Source of the DNA: Manganibacter manganicus
GTDB lineage: Bacteria; Pseudomonadota; Alphaproteobacteria; Rhizobiales; Rhizobiaceae
DNA: 64,000 nt
Assembly (NCBI RefSeq): GCF_002075885.1
Contig: NZ_MDET01000008.1
Span: 64,734-128,733 of the forward strand
Direction: 5' to 3'
Shown here: in pieces, positions 45,932 to 54,633 of the stretch
How positions within the stretch are numbered: the first letter of the stretch is position 1
Layout: every line of letters begins with the position of its first letter
The notes under the pieces: model-generated
What the model was told of the DNA's origin: nothing
What the model saw: only the letters and a program-made list of their open reading frames with translations
Databases searched by the model: none
Made by a program: the position numbers and the translations under genes

Positions 45932-47431
45932 TCAGGCCAGATCGAGGCAGACATATTTGAGGTCGGTGAAGGCTTCCAGGCCGTGGCGCGAGCCTTCACG
46001 GCCGACGCCCGATTGCTTGACGCCGCCGAAAGGGATCGGCGCACCGGTGATCTTCACCCGGTTGACGGCCACCATGCCGAAATCGAGCGCATTCGCCATC
46101 CGCCGCTGGCGGGCGCCGTTCTCGGTGACGACATAGGCGACCAGACCATATTCGGTGGCGTTGGCGCGGGCAATTGCCTCGTCCTCGTCGTCGAAAGACG
46201 TCACCGCCGCCACTGGGCCGAAGGTTTCGTCCTGCATGATGAGGGCATCGTCCGGCACATCGGTCAGCAGCGTCGGCTCGAAAAACAGCGAGCCGGGCGC
46301 CCGGCGCTTGCCCCCCGCAAGAAGCCGCGCGCCGCGCGCCACCGCATCGGCAACCTGCTCTTCGACTTTCTTGACTGCCCGCTCGTGCATCAGCGGACCG
46401 ATGTCGGCGTCGGCAGTCAGCCCGTCGGCCACCTTGAGCGCGGCGATCCTTTCGGCAAAGGCGGCGCAGAAGCGCCCGTAGAGCGACCGCTCGACATAGA
46501 TGCGGTTGGCGGCAAGGCAGTCCTGCCCCGACGTGGCGAATTTCGCGTCGACGGCGATCGTCACCGCCCGGTCGAGATCGGCGTCGGAAAAGACGATCAA
46601 TGGCGCGTGGCCGCCAAGTTCCATCACCAGGCGTTTCATCGTCGGCGCGCATTGTTTCGCGATCAGCCGGCCGATCTCGGTCGAACCCGTAAAACTCATG
46701 GCGCGCACGCGCTGGTCTTCACACAGCCGCCCGACAATGGTGGCGGCGTCGCCGGTGACGATATTGAAGACACCTGCCGGCAGGCCGGCGCGTTCGCCGA
46801 GTTCGGCCAGCGCCAGCGCCGACAGCGGTGTCTCGGACGAGGGGTGCGCGACGATGGTGCAGCCGGCGGCAAGGGCTGCGGCCGCTTTGCGCGTCAGCAT
46901 GGCAGCCGGGAAATTCCAGGGCGTGACGACACCGACGACACCCAGCGCTTCGCGGCGAACCGTCATCTCGGCGCCGGCCAGATGGCTGGTGACGCTTTCG
47001 GCGTTCACCCGCTTGGCTTCTTCCGCATACCATTCGACGAAGGACGCGGCATAATCGATCTCGCCGAGAGATTCCCTCAAGGGCTTGCCCTGTTCCAGCG
47101 TCATGATGAGCGCCAGATCGTTCTTGGTGGCGACGATCAAATCGAACCATTTGCGCAGGATTCCTGACCGCTCCTGCGGCAGAAGTGCCTTCCACGCGGG
47201 AAAAGCGCGGGTCGCGGCGTCGATGGCCTTGCCGGTCTGGGCAGCATCGAGCGAAGCGACGAAGGCAAGCGTCGCGCCGGAGGCCGGGTCGGTGACTTCA
47301 AAACTTTGCGCGGCGTCGCTCGCCGTCCAGTGACCGTCGCTATAGGCAAGCTCGCGCAGCAGCCGCCGGTCGGCGAGCCGGTCGAGCGCGTCATGGCGCT
47401 CGGGGCGGGCGAAGTGGGCATGGGCGGACAT
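45932..47431 (-). CDS. doeC: Aspartate-semialdehyde/succinate-semialdehyde dehydrogenase of ectoine catabolism
   Basis: A 499-aa aldehyde dehydrogenase of the GabD-like group. The catalytic Cys305 is in TSGQDCLAANR and the general base Glu271 in MELGGHAPLIVF; the cofactor loop is FTGSTEIG. The Lys usually found in the KPSE motif is His196 here (VAHPSSETP). Next to the aminotransferase it should oxidise aspartate semialdehyde to aspartate, the last ectoine step. GGAGG precedes the ATG at 47431. The frame further upstream is a shadow of asuR. Confidence 0.82.
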   Translation of the reverse strand: MSAHAHFARPERHDALDRLADRRLLRELAYSDGHWTASDAAQSFEVTDPASGATLAFVASLDAAQTGKAIDAATRAFPAWKALLPQERSGILRKWFDLIVATKNDLALIMTLEQGKPLRESLGEIDYAASFVEWYAEEAKRVNAESVTSHLAGAEMTVRREALGVVGVVTPWNFPAAMLTRKAAAALAAGCTIVAHPSSETPLSALALAELGERAGLPAGVFNIVTGDAATIVGRLCEDQRVRAMSFTGSTEIGRLIAKQCAPTMKRLVMELGGHAPLIVFSDADLDRAVTIAVDAKFATSGQDCLAANRIYVERSLYGRFCAAFAERIAALKVADGLTADADIGPLMHERAVKKVEEQVADAVARGARLLAGGKRRAPGSLFFEPTLLTDVPDDALIMQDETFGPVAAVTSFDDEDEAIARANATEYGLVAYVVTENGARQRRMANALDFGMVAVNRVKITGAPIPFGGVKQSGVGREGSRHGLEAFTDLKYVCLDLA

Positions 47432-47553
47432 CGAATTGGCCTCCGTGATCGGGGCCGATCCTATGGCCGGCGGCGCGAGAGAAAGACCATTCGCACGGTA
47501 GCAGGTAGAGAGAATCTCTATCGGGAAGGGGCGCGCGCAGAGAGTTTGCGCGT

Positions 47554-48042
47554 TCAGCCGTCGGTCAACAATTCCGCCAGCGGCAGTACGGTCTCGTCCT
47601 TCACCGTCTTGATGACGATGTAGGTGAAGTAGCGGTCGATGCCGAGTTCGCGTTCGAGCAATGCATCGACCAGCCGTTGATAGGCGTCGATGTCGCGTGC
47701 CATCACCTTGAGCAGATAATCCACGCCGCCGCCCACCGACCAGCAGGCGACGATCTCGGGAATATCCCTGACCGCGCGCTCGAAGCGGTCGAAATCGGCC
47801 TGGCGGTGATTGCCCAGCGTCACCTCCATCAATACCGTGGCGATGGGCGCGATGGCGCGCATCGCCACCCTGGCATGATAGCCGGCGACGATGCCGGCCT
47901 TTTCCAGCTTGGCAAGCCGCAACCAGCACGGCGTCGGCGACAGGCCGACCTGCTCGGCCAGCGCCAGCTTGGTGATGCGTCCGTCGCGCTGGATGGCGTC
48001 GAGGATCTTCAAATCTATCGGGTCGAGTTTCAGGGCGGCCAT
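47554..48042 (-). CDS. asuR: Lrp/AsnC-family regulator of ectoine genes
   Basis: A 162-aa feast/famine regulator. The helix-turn-helix (residues about 20-40, ITKLALAEQVGLSPTPCWLRL) is followed by a RAM ligand-binding domain (IVACWSVGGGVDYLLKV). Homologues sit in many ectoine degradation clusters and are thought to respond to diaminobutyrate or related amino acids. I used the ATG at 48042 (MAALKLDP), which starts the conserved part. The gene is divergent from enuR across 83 nt. Confidence 0.82.
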   Translation of the reverse strand: MAALKLDPIDLKILDAIQRDGRITKLALAEQVGLSPTPCWLRLAKLEKAGIVAGYHARVAMRAIAPIATVLMEVTLGNHRQADFDRFERAVRDIPEIVACWSVGGGVDYLLKVMARDIDAYQRLVDALLERELGIDRYFTYIVIKTVKDETVLPLAELLTDG

Positions 48043-48078
48043 GATCTTCGCTTTTCCTTGCGCCGTCACATGACGGTG

Positions 48079-48112
48079 CATGATTTCGATTGTCAATTGC
48101 ACTGATTTCGAT
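48079..48112 (+). promoter_or_regulatory. Direct repeat, candidate EnuR operator upstream of enuR
   Basis: TGATTTCGAT occurs twice (48081-48090 and 48103-48112) with a 22-bp start-to-start spacing, two turns of the helix. The first copy is part of CATGATTT (48079-48086), a motif found twice more upstream of ehuA. MocR-type regulators such as GabR and PdxR bind direct repeats, so this is a likely autoregulatory site. It also falls in the shared promoter gap with asuR. Confidence 0.5.
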
Positions 48113-48125
48113 CTCTAATGAAGTC

Positions 48126-49511
48126 ATGACATTATGGCATCCTGACCCGGCGCTGATCCGACGCCCCGCCTACCTCTCGCTCGCCGACCAGTTCGCGCGC
48201 GCGATCCATGACGGGCGGCTGGCAAACGGCGAACGGCTTCCCACCCACAGGCGATTGGCCGACGAACTGGGACTCTCTGTCCAGACGGTCAGCCGGGCCT
48301 ATGAGGAATTGATCCGGCGCGGCCTCGTTTCCGGCGAGATCGGCCGTGGCTCTTTCGTTCAGACGCAGCGCCATGAACCCGATCCGCCCTATCTGCCGGA
48401 ACGGCCGGGCGAGGTGATCGACCTGTCGATCCTCAAGCCGGTCTGCGAATCGATGCATCTGGAACTCATGCGGGCCGCCCTTGGCTGGCTGGGCGAGACG
48501 TTGCCTGCTGCCTCGGCGCTGTCGTTTCGGCCGAACATGGTGTTCCCGCGCCACAAGGCGGTTGCAGTCGAATGGCTGAAACTGTGCGGCCTGGAAACGA
48601 CGGCGCAGAATGTCAGCGTCACCAATGGCGCTACCGCCGCCATGACCGTGGCGCTGATGAGTGTCGCGCCGCCCGGTTCCACCGTCGCCACCGAGGCAAT
48701 CGGCCACCACACGCTGGTGCCGTTGGCGCGTTATCTCGGCTTCAACCTCGAAGGTCTGCCGATCGACGATAACGGCATTTTGCCGGATGCGCTGGACGAG
48801 GCCTGCCGCCATTCCGACATTCGCGCCGTCTTCGTGCAGCCCTCGGTCATCAACCCGACGGCCACATTGATGGGCTCGGTGCGGCGTTCCGAACTGGCCG
48901 AAGTGGCGCGCCGCCACGATATCGCGATCATCGAGAACGACGTGCTCGGGCCTCTGGTGGAGAAGCGCGCGCCGCCGCTGGCCCATTTCGCGCCCGAACG
49001 CACGCTCTATGTCACGTCGTTCAGCAAGATCACGGTGCCCGGTCTGCGTATCGGTTACCTTGCCGCGCCCGACCGTTACGTCGCCGCCGTCGCCAACCGG
49101 CATCTGGTCACCAACTGGATGGCGACGCCGATCATGGCCGAGATCGCCAGCAAATGGGTGGCCGACGGCACCGCGCTCGAACTGGTGCGCTGGCAGCGCG
49201 AGGCGTTGCATCACCGTCTCGACATTGCCGCCGAGGTGCTTGCCGGTGTCGGCTACCGCGCCCAGCGCGACGGCATGCATCTGTGGCTGGAACTGCCGGG
49301 GGATCGTTCGGAGGAAGGCTTTGTCGCGCAGGCGCGCCTGCAAGGCGTGGCGATCGCGCCGGGCACGTCATTCCGCATCGCCGAGACGCCGTGGAAGCCG
49401 GCCATCCGCATTTCGCTCGGCTCGACCACCGAGGCCGAACTGCGTGCCGGTCTTGGCGTCGTTACCAAGCTTCTGCTTGGCGATCCGGAACATCTGTTGC
49501 TGGCGATATAG
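48126..49511 (+). CDS. enuR: MocR/GntR-type ectoine regulator EnuR
   Basis: A 461-aa regulator with an N-terminal GntR winged helix (residues about 15-80; ERLPTHRRLADELGLSVQTVSRAYEEL region) joined to an aminotransferase-like effector domain. The PLP lysine is Lys301 in TSFSKITVPGLRIGYL, matching closely the functional Lys of known EnuR proteins. Such regulators repress ectoine genes until acetyl-diaminobutyrate or diaminobutyrate binds PLP in the effector domain. The ATG at 48126 gives this length; a TTG at 48090 is unlikely. Confidence 0.85.
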   Translation: MTLWHPDPALIRRPAYLSLADQFARAIHDGRLANGERLPTHRRLADELGLSVQTVSRAYEELIRRGLVSGEIGRGSFVQTQRHEPDPPYLPERPGEVIDLSILKPVCESMHLELMRAALGWLGETLPAASALSFRPNMVFPRHKAVAVEWLKLCGLETTAQNVSVTNGATAAMTVALMSVAPPGSTVATEAIGHHTLVPLARYLGFNLEGLPIDDNGILPDALDEACRHSDIRAVFVQPSVINPTATLMGSVRRSELAEVARRHDIAIIENDVLGPLVEKRAPPLAHFAPERTLYVTSFSKITVPGLRIGYLAAPDRYVAAVANRHLVTNWMATPIMAEIASKWVADGTALELVRWQREALHHRLDIAAEVLAGVGYRAQRDGMHLWLELPGDRSEEGFVAQARLQGVAIAPGTSFRIAETPWKPAIRISLGSTTEAELRAGLGVVTKLLLGDPEHLLLAI

Positions 49512-49549
49512 CGGGCATTCAGTGTGCACAATCGTGCCCGCCAGAAAAA

Positions 49550-49584
49550 TTGTCATGATTTTATTTTCCCGATTGACATGATTT
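49550..49584 (+). promoter_or_regulatory. Direct repeat in the ehuA promoter region, candidate EnuR operator
   Basis: TTGTCATGATTT (49550-49561) and TTGACATGATTT (49573-49584) match at 11 of 12 positions with 23-bp start-to-start spacing. They share CATGATTT with the site before enuR. TTGTCA and TTGACA could serve as -35 hexamers, but no clear -10 follows. An upstream G-C hairpin at 49511-49541 (GCGGGCA with TGCCCGC) is weaker, with no T run. Confidence 0.55.
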
Positions 49585-49643
49585 GAAGGCTTCCCCATCG
49601 TTAGGCCGAGAGCTCCGGGAGAGAGCCGCAAGGGGGAGAGCAT

Positions 49644-50429
49644 TTGCCCGCGCCTATCATCAAGATCGACGCCATTTCCAAGAGCTTCGGCGCCTTCAAG
49701 GTTCTGGACGGCCTGTCGATGCAGGTCATGCCGGGCGAGAAGCTGGCGCTGATCGGTCCTTCGGGTTCCGGCAAGACGACCATTCTTCGCATTCTGATGA
49801 CGCTGGAGAGGATCGACGCCGGCCATATCCAGATCGAGGGCGAGCAGCTTTACCACATGGAGCGCAACGGCCAGTTGCTGCCGGCCGACGAGCGGCACCT
49901 GACCAAGATGCGCCAGAAGATCGGCATGGTCTTCCAGCTTTTCAATCTGTTTCCGCACAAAAGCGTGCTCGACAATGTCACGCTGGCGCCGATGCTGACC
50001 AAGGGCACGCCGCGCGCCGCCGCCGAAAAGCGGGCCTTTGAATTGCTCGATATGGTGGGCATGGCCGACAAGGCGAAAAACATGCCGGCGCAGCTATCGG
50101 GCGGGCAGAAGCAGCGCGTGGCCATTGCCCGTGCGCTGGCGCTGTCGCCCAAGATCATGCTGTTCGACGAGGTGACGTCCGCCCTCGATCCCGAACTCGT
50201 CAATGAGGTGCTGAATGTCATGCGCCGGCTTGCGGCCGAGACCGACATGACCATGCTTCTCGTTACGCACGAGATGGGCTTTGCTCACGATTTCGCCGAC
50301 CGGGTACTGTTCTTCGACGGCGGCAAGATCGTCGAGGAGGGCAAGCCGGACGAGATTTTCAGTCATCCCAAGCAGGAGCGCACGCAAAGCTTCCTGAAGA
50401 AGATCATCGCGGCGGGCCACAGGGTCTGA
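49644..50429 (+). CDS. ehuA: Ectoine/hydroxyectoine ABC transporter ATPase EhuA
   Basis: A 261-aa ATPase of the amino-acid importer class. Walker A GPSGSGKT is at residues 38-45, the signature is [15 protein letters not shown], Walker B is [15 protein letters not shown], and the switch His lies in VTHEMGF. It drives EhuBCD. The start is TTG at 49644, with GGGGGAG a few bases upstream; no ATG precedes the conserved start. It is the first gene of a run of nine ehu/eut genes. Confidence 0.85.
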   Translation: MPAPIIKIDAISKSFGAFKVLDGLSMQVMPGEKLALIGPSGSGKTTILRILMTLERIDAGHIQIEGEQLYHMERNGQLLPADERHLTKMRQKIGMVFQLFNLFPHKSVLDNVTLAPMLTKGTPRAAAEKRAFELLDMVGMADKAKNMPAQLSGGQKQRVAIARALALSPKIMLFDEVTSALDPELVNEVLNVMRRLAAETDMTMLLVTHEMGFAHDFADRVLFFDGGKIVEEGKPDEIFSHPKQERTQSFLKKIIAAGHRV

Positions 50430-50493
50430 TCGTGGAACTTGAGGCGGGGAGGCCGCTTCTGAATCGACAAGATAAACCATGGAGCTGGGAACA

Positions 50494-51345
50494 ATGAAGA
50501 AACTTGCAGTTTTGGCCGGCATGGCCGGTCTCGCCCTGAGCACGCTGCTCGCCGCCACGTCCACCGGACTGGCCGACGACGCGAAGCTGGAGCAGTTGAA
50601 GAAGCAGGGCTTCGCCCGCCTGGCTATCGCCAACGAGCCGCCCTATACGGCGGTCGCCGCCGATGGCAAGGTTTCGGGCGCGGCGCCCGATGTGGCGCGC
50701 GAGATCTTCAAGCGGCTTGGCGTGCCGGATGTGGTCGCCTCGATCTCCGAATATGGCGCGATGATCCCCGGTTTGCAGGCAGGCCGCTTCGATGTCATCA
50801 CCGCCGGCCTGTTCATGAAGCCGGAGCGTTGCGCGGCTGTTGCCTATTCCGAGCCGGTGCTATGCGATGCAGAGGCGCTGCTGGTCAAGAAGGGCAACCC
50901 GAAGGGCTTCAAGAGCTATGAGGATATCGCCAAGGACGAGACCGCGACCGTCGGCGCGCCGGGCGGCGGCACCGAGGAGAAGCTGGCGCTCAATGCCGGC
51001 GTGCCGCGCGACCGCGTGATTGTCGTGCCGGATGGCCAGAGCGGGTTGAAAATGGTGCAGGACGGGCGCATCGACGCCTACTCGCTGCCAGTGCTTTCGA
51101 TCAACGACCTGATGAAGAAGGCCAACGATCCGAACCTCGAAGTGGTGGCTCCCGTCGTCGGCGCGCCGGTCTATTGCGACGGTGCCGCCTTCAACAAGAA
51201 CGACACCGCGCTGCGCGACGCCTTCGACGTCGAATTGGCGAAGATGAAGGAGTCCGGCGATTTCGCCAAGATCATCGAGCCTTACGGCTTCTCGGCCGAG
51301 GCGGCCAAGTCCACCACGCGCGAGAAGCTCTGCTCGGCGAAGTAA
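50494..51345 (+). CDS. ehuB: Ectoine/hydroxyectoine-binding periplasmic protein EhuB
   Basis: A 283-aa family 3 solute-binding protein. A signal peptide covers residues 1-27 (MKKLAVLAG core, likely cut after L-A). The body has FARLAIANEPPYTAV, the D-V-I-T-A-G-L-F-M-K-P-E-R-C stretch and VDGAAF-like ligand loops that match the ectoine binder of Sinorhizobium. It captures ectoine and 5-hydroxyectoine outside the inner membrane. GGGA precedes the ATG at 50494. A 175-nt gap follows before ehuC; no clear terminator is seen in it. Confidence 0.86.
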   Translation: MKKLAVLAGMAGLALSTLLAATSTGLADDAKLEQLKKQGFARLAIANEPPYTAVAADGKVSGAAPDVAREIFKRLGVPDVVASISEYGAMIPGLQAGRFDVITAGLFMKPERCAAVAYSEPVLCDAEALLVKKGNPKGFKSYEDIAKDETATVGAPGGGTEEKLALNAGVPRDRVIVVPDGQSGLKMVQDGRIDAYSLPVLSINDLMKKANDPNLEVVAPVVGAPVYCDGAAFNKNDTALRDAFDVELAKMKESGDFAKIIEPYGFSAEAAKSTTREKLCSAK

Positions 51346-51520
51346 CGCCGGTATCTTCCTCGCGGGAGATGCGGTGCAAGGCACCGGGATGGGGTAGCAC
51401 GATCGTTTCTACCTCATCCGCTGCGTTTTTCATCGCGGCCTGGCCGCGATCTCCCCGCCTGGGGATGCAGGGTGCCGCGCCTGCTTCTCGAATGATTTCA
51501 AAGGAAGCGTTGCAAACGAT

Positions 51521-52180
51521 ATGACCGCCTGGGCCGGCTATATTGAACTGATCCTGGAAGGCGCCGTCGTCACCATCAAGCTCACGCTGATGGGCTCGGT
51601 GCTGGCCCTGGTCGTCGCCTTCATCGCAGGGCTCGGGCGGTTATCGCGGTTCTTTGCCGTGCGCGCGCTCGCCACTGCCTATATCGAATTCTTTCGCGGC
51701 ACCTCGATCTTCGTGCAGCTTTTCTGGGTCTATTTCGTGCTGCCGCTGTTCGGCATCACGCTCACGCCGCTACAGGCCGGCGTGCTGGGGCTCGGTCTCA
51801 ATGTCGGGGCGTATGCGGCGGAGGTCGTGCGCGGCGCGGTGCAATCCATCGGCAAGGAGCAGTATGAAGCCTGCACGGCGCTCAATCTCGGCCGCTGGCA
51901 GGGCATGCGTCATGTCATCCTGCCGCAGGCCTTTCTGGTCATGCTGCCGACCTTCGGCAACAATGCCATCGAACTGCTCAAGGCGACGTCGATCGTCTCC
52001 CTGATCTCGCTGGCCGATCTCACTTTCCAGGCGCAGGTGGTGCGCTCGCAGACCGGCAACACCATGGTGCCGTTCACCACCATCCTCGTCATCTATTTCG
52101 CGCTCGCCATGCTCATCACCTGGGGCATAAGGCGGCTTGAGCGGCGCCTGTCGCGCGGGCTGGACGGAGTGCGCGCCTGA
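51521..52180 (+). CDS. ehuC: Ectoine/hydroxyectoine ABC transporter permease EhuC
   Basis: A 219-aa permease with about five membrane segments and the HisMQ-type motif EQYEACTALNLGRWQGMRHVILPQ (shown only in part as landmark). It forms the channel with EhuD. The start region is ATGACCGCCTGG at 51521; a GGAAGCG sequence lies upstream. The gene nearly touches ehuD (16 nt). Confidence 0.86.
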   Translation: MTAWAGYIELILEGAVVTIKLTLMGSVLALVVAFIAGLGRLSRFFAVRALATAYIEFFRGTSIFVQLFWVYFVLPLFGITLTPLQAGVLGLGLNVGAYAAEVVRGAVQSIGKEQYEACTALNLGRWQGMRHVILPQAFLVMLPTFGNNAIELLKATSIVSLISLADLTFQAQVVRSQTGNTMVPFTTILVIYFALAMLITWGIRRLERRLSRGLDGVRA

Positions 52181-52196
52181 TGGAATGGGCCTCATA

Positions 52197-52856
52197 ATGG
52201 AATGGGATTGGGATTTCGTCTGGCAGATCATGCCGACACTGATCGAGGGGGTGAAGATCACCATCCTCGCCACCGTGCTCGGCTCGGCGTTGGCCGCGGT
52301 CGTCGGTCTGGCAATTGCGCTGTTGCGCCGTTCGGAGAACAAGGCAGTCGCGCGCAGCGTCGGCTTCGCCGCTGAATTCATTCGCGGCACGCCGCTTCTG
52401 GTGCAACTCTATTTCATCTTCTACGTCCTGCCCGATGTCGGCATCCTCTTGCCGCCGATGGTGGCGGGGACGATCGGGCTCGGCCTCCACTACGGCACCT
52501 ATGCGGCCGAGGTCTATCGCGCCGGCATCGACAATGTGCCGCGTGGCCAGTGGGAAGCGGCCAAGGCCTGCAATCTCTCCGCCCGCCAGACCTGGACGCA
52601 TGTCATCCTGCCGCAGGCGATCCCGCCGATGATCCCGGCCTTGGCCAATTACTTCATCGCCATGTTCAAGGAGACGCCGCTGCTTTCGGCGATCACCGTG
52701 CTGGAACTGATGAACCAGGCCAAGAGCGTCGCCAACACCTATTATCGCTATGTCGAGCCGATGACGCTGGTCGGCGCCTTCTTCCTCGTCATCAGCCTGT
52801 GCTCGGTGGTGCTGCTGCGCTGGCTGGAGCGGCGTTACGGGCGGGTGGAAAGATAA
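52197..52856 (+). CDS. ehuD: Ectoine/hydroxyectoine ABC transporter permease EhuD
   Basis: A 219-aa permease, the second channel subunit. It has about five hydrophobic segments and the EAA-type loop GQWEAAKACNLSARQTWTHVILPQ. I used the ATG at 52197; an ATG 12 nt earlier is possible. The sequence ATGGAATGGG is repeated here (52180-52189 and 52197-52206), so two starts look alike. The stop shares one base with the eutA start (TAATG). Confidence 0.86.
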   Translation: MEWDWDFVWQIMPTLIEGVKITILATVLGSALAAVVGLAIALLRRSENKAVARSVGFAAEFIRGTPLLVQLYFIFYVLPDVGILLPPMVAGTIGLGLHYGTYAAEVYRAGIDNVPRGQWEAAKACNLSARQTWTHVILPQAIPPMIPALANYFIAMFKETPLLSAITVLELMNQAKSVANTYYRYVEPMTLVGAFFLVISLCSVVLLRWLERRYGRVER

Positions 52857-53635
52857 TGGAACTTCGCTCCGAAATCCGCCTTCACGCGGCCCGCCCGCCG
52901 CTCGATCCGCGCCCGCTGCCAAAGCGCGTCGGCCTCGTCATTCTGGCCACCGACCATACGACCGAGCCGGATTATCAGCGCATGGTGGCAAGCGAGCGGA
53001 TCGGCGTCTATGTCGCGCGCATCGCCTATGCCAATCCGACGACGCCGGACAATCTGCGCCGCATGCAGCCGGCGCTGACCGAAGGTGCGGCGCTTATCCT
53101 GCCCGACGAGAAACTCGACGCCATCTGCTATTCCTGCACGTCCGCATCCGTGGTGATCGGCGATGCCGAGATCGAGGCGGCGATCCAGGCGGCAAAGCCC
53201 GGTGTTCCGGTGGTGACGCCGCCCATGGCCGCCATGCGTGGATTGCGGGCGTTTGGCGCCAGGAAAATCAGCGTGCTGACTCCTTATACCGTCGAGACCA
53301 GCCGGCCGATGGCCGATTACTTTGTCGGGCACGGTTTCGAGATCGCGTCCTTCACCTGCCTTGGCTTCGAAGACGATCGCGAGATGGCGCGCATCCAACC
53401 CTCGGCGCTGGTCGAACTTGCGCGACAGGCGATGGACGATAAGGCCGAGGCGTTGTTCGTTTCCTGCACGGCCTTGCGGTCGGCGCTTGTCGCGGCTGCG
53501 ATGGAGGAAACGACAGGCCGCCCGGTCGTGACCTCGAACCAGGCGACGGCATGGAACTGCCTGCGGCTCTGCGGCGACGACACGGCGCGCCCCGATTTCG
53601 GGCGGCTTCATACGCTTGCCTTGCCGCGTGACTGA
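52856..53635 (+). CDS. eutA: Hydroxyectoine utilisation protein EutA
   Basis: A 259-aa protein of the Asp/Glu racemase-maleate isomerase (arylmalonate decarboxylase) family. The two candidate catalytic cysteines are Cys94 (CYSCTSASVV) and Cys204 (FVSCTALRS). With EutB and EutC it converts 5-hydroxyectoine to ectoine, the individual step being uncertain. Translation is probably coupled to ehuD (TAATG). It is 5 nt before eutB. Confidence 0.86.
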   Translation: MELRSEIRLHAARPPLDPRPLPKRVGLVILATDHTTEPDYQRMVASERIGVYVARIAYANPTTPDNLRRMQPALTEGAALILPDEKLDAICYSCTSASVVIGDAEIEAAIQAAKPGVPVVTPPMAAMRGLRAFGARKISVLTPYTVETSRPMADYFVGHGFEIASFTCLGFEDDREMARIQPSALVELARQAMDDKAEALFVSCTALRSALVAAAMEETTGRPVVTSNQATAWNCLRLCGDDTARPDFGRLHTLALPRD

Positions 53636-53640
53636 CCGAA

Positions 53641-54633
53641 ATGACAAGCGTCACCCTTAAAGACATCCAGGCCGCGCGCGGGCGCATCGCCGGCAAGATT
53701 GCCCCGACGCCGACGCTTCTGTCGCCGAGCCTTTCACAACGAGCCGGCGTTCCGATCTATCTGAAACTTGAATCCCGCCAGACGACCGGAGCCTTCAAGT
53801 TGCGCGGGGCCTCCAATGCGATCGCGTCTCTCGCCCCGGAGGAGAAGGCGCGCGGCGTGGTCGCGGCATCCACCGGCAACCATGGGCGCGCGCTCAGCTA
53901 TGCGGCGAGGCTGGAAGGCATGCGCGCCGTCATCTGCATGTCGAAGCTGGTGCCGGAAAACAAGCTCGCCGAGATCCGGCGGTTAGGGGCCGAGATCCGC
54001 ATCGTCGGCAGCAGCCAGGACGACGCGCAAGTTGAGGTCGACCGGCTTGTGGCGGAGGATGGATTGGTCATGGTGCCGCCTTTCGACCATGCCGCGGTGA
54101 TTGCGGGGCAGGGTACGCTTGGGTTGGAGATTGTCGAGGCGATGCCGGACGTCGCCACCGTTCTGGTGCCGCTGTCGGGCGGCGGGCTGGCCGCCGGCGT
54201 CGCGGCGGCAGTCAAGGGTCTGAAACCGGGTGCCGAAATTATCGGCGTTTCCATGCATCGCGGCGCGGCCATGAAGGCGAGCCTCGATGCCGGCAAGCCC
54301 GTGCCGGTCGAGGAATTGCCGACGCTGGCGGATTCGCTGGGTGGCGGTATCGGGATCGACAATCGGTTCACCTTTGCCATGTGCCGCGACCTGCTGGACG
54401 ATGCCGTGCTGCTTTCCGAGGAAGAAATCGCCGCCGGCATTGCGCACGCTTATGCCGAAGAGCGTGAGATCGTCGAAGGGGCTGGTGCGGTCGGCATTGC
54501 GGCGCTGCTTGCCGGCAAGGTCAGATTGGCCGGGCCGACAGTGCTCATTCTTTCCGGCCGCAACATCGACATGAAACTGCATCGCGAGATCGTATGCGGG
54601 GCGTGGCGGGACGGGAAGGAGCGCGCGGCATGA
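53641..54633 (+). CDS. eutB: Hydroxyectoine utilisation dehydratase EutB
   Basis: A 330-aa PLP enzyme of the threonine dehydratase fold type II. The PLP lysine is Lys53 in TGAFKLRGASNA, with the Gly-rich loop PLSGGGLAAGVAAAV for the phosphate. It is thought to remove the hydroxyl from 5-hydroxyectoine as part of EutABC. The start ATG is 5 nt after eutA. The stop overlaps eutC by ATGA. Confidence 0.88.
   Translation: MTSVTLKDIQAARGRIAGKIAPTPTLLSPSLSQRAGVPIYLKLESRQTTGAFKLRGASNAIASLAPEEKARGVVAASTGNHGRALSYAARLEGMRAVICMSKLVPENKLAEIRRLGAEIRIVGSSQDDAQVEVDRLVAEDGLVMVPPFDHAAVIAGQGTLGLEIVEAMPDVATVLVPLSGGGLAAGVAAAVKGLKPGAEIIGVSMHRGAAMKASLDAGKPVPVEELPTLADSLGGGIGIDNRFTFAMCRDLLDDAVLLSEEEIAAGIAHAYAEEREIVEGAGAVGIAALLAGKVRLAGPTVLILSGRNIDMKLHREIVCGAWRDGKERAA

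Noticed and set aside
49511..49541. Terminator after enuR
   Set aside because: The 7-bp stem has a 17-nt loop and is followed by A residues rather than T on the plus strand, so it is not a convincing intrinsic terminator.
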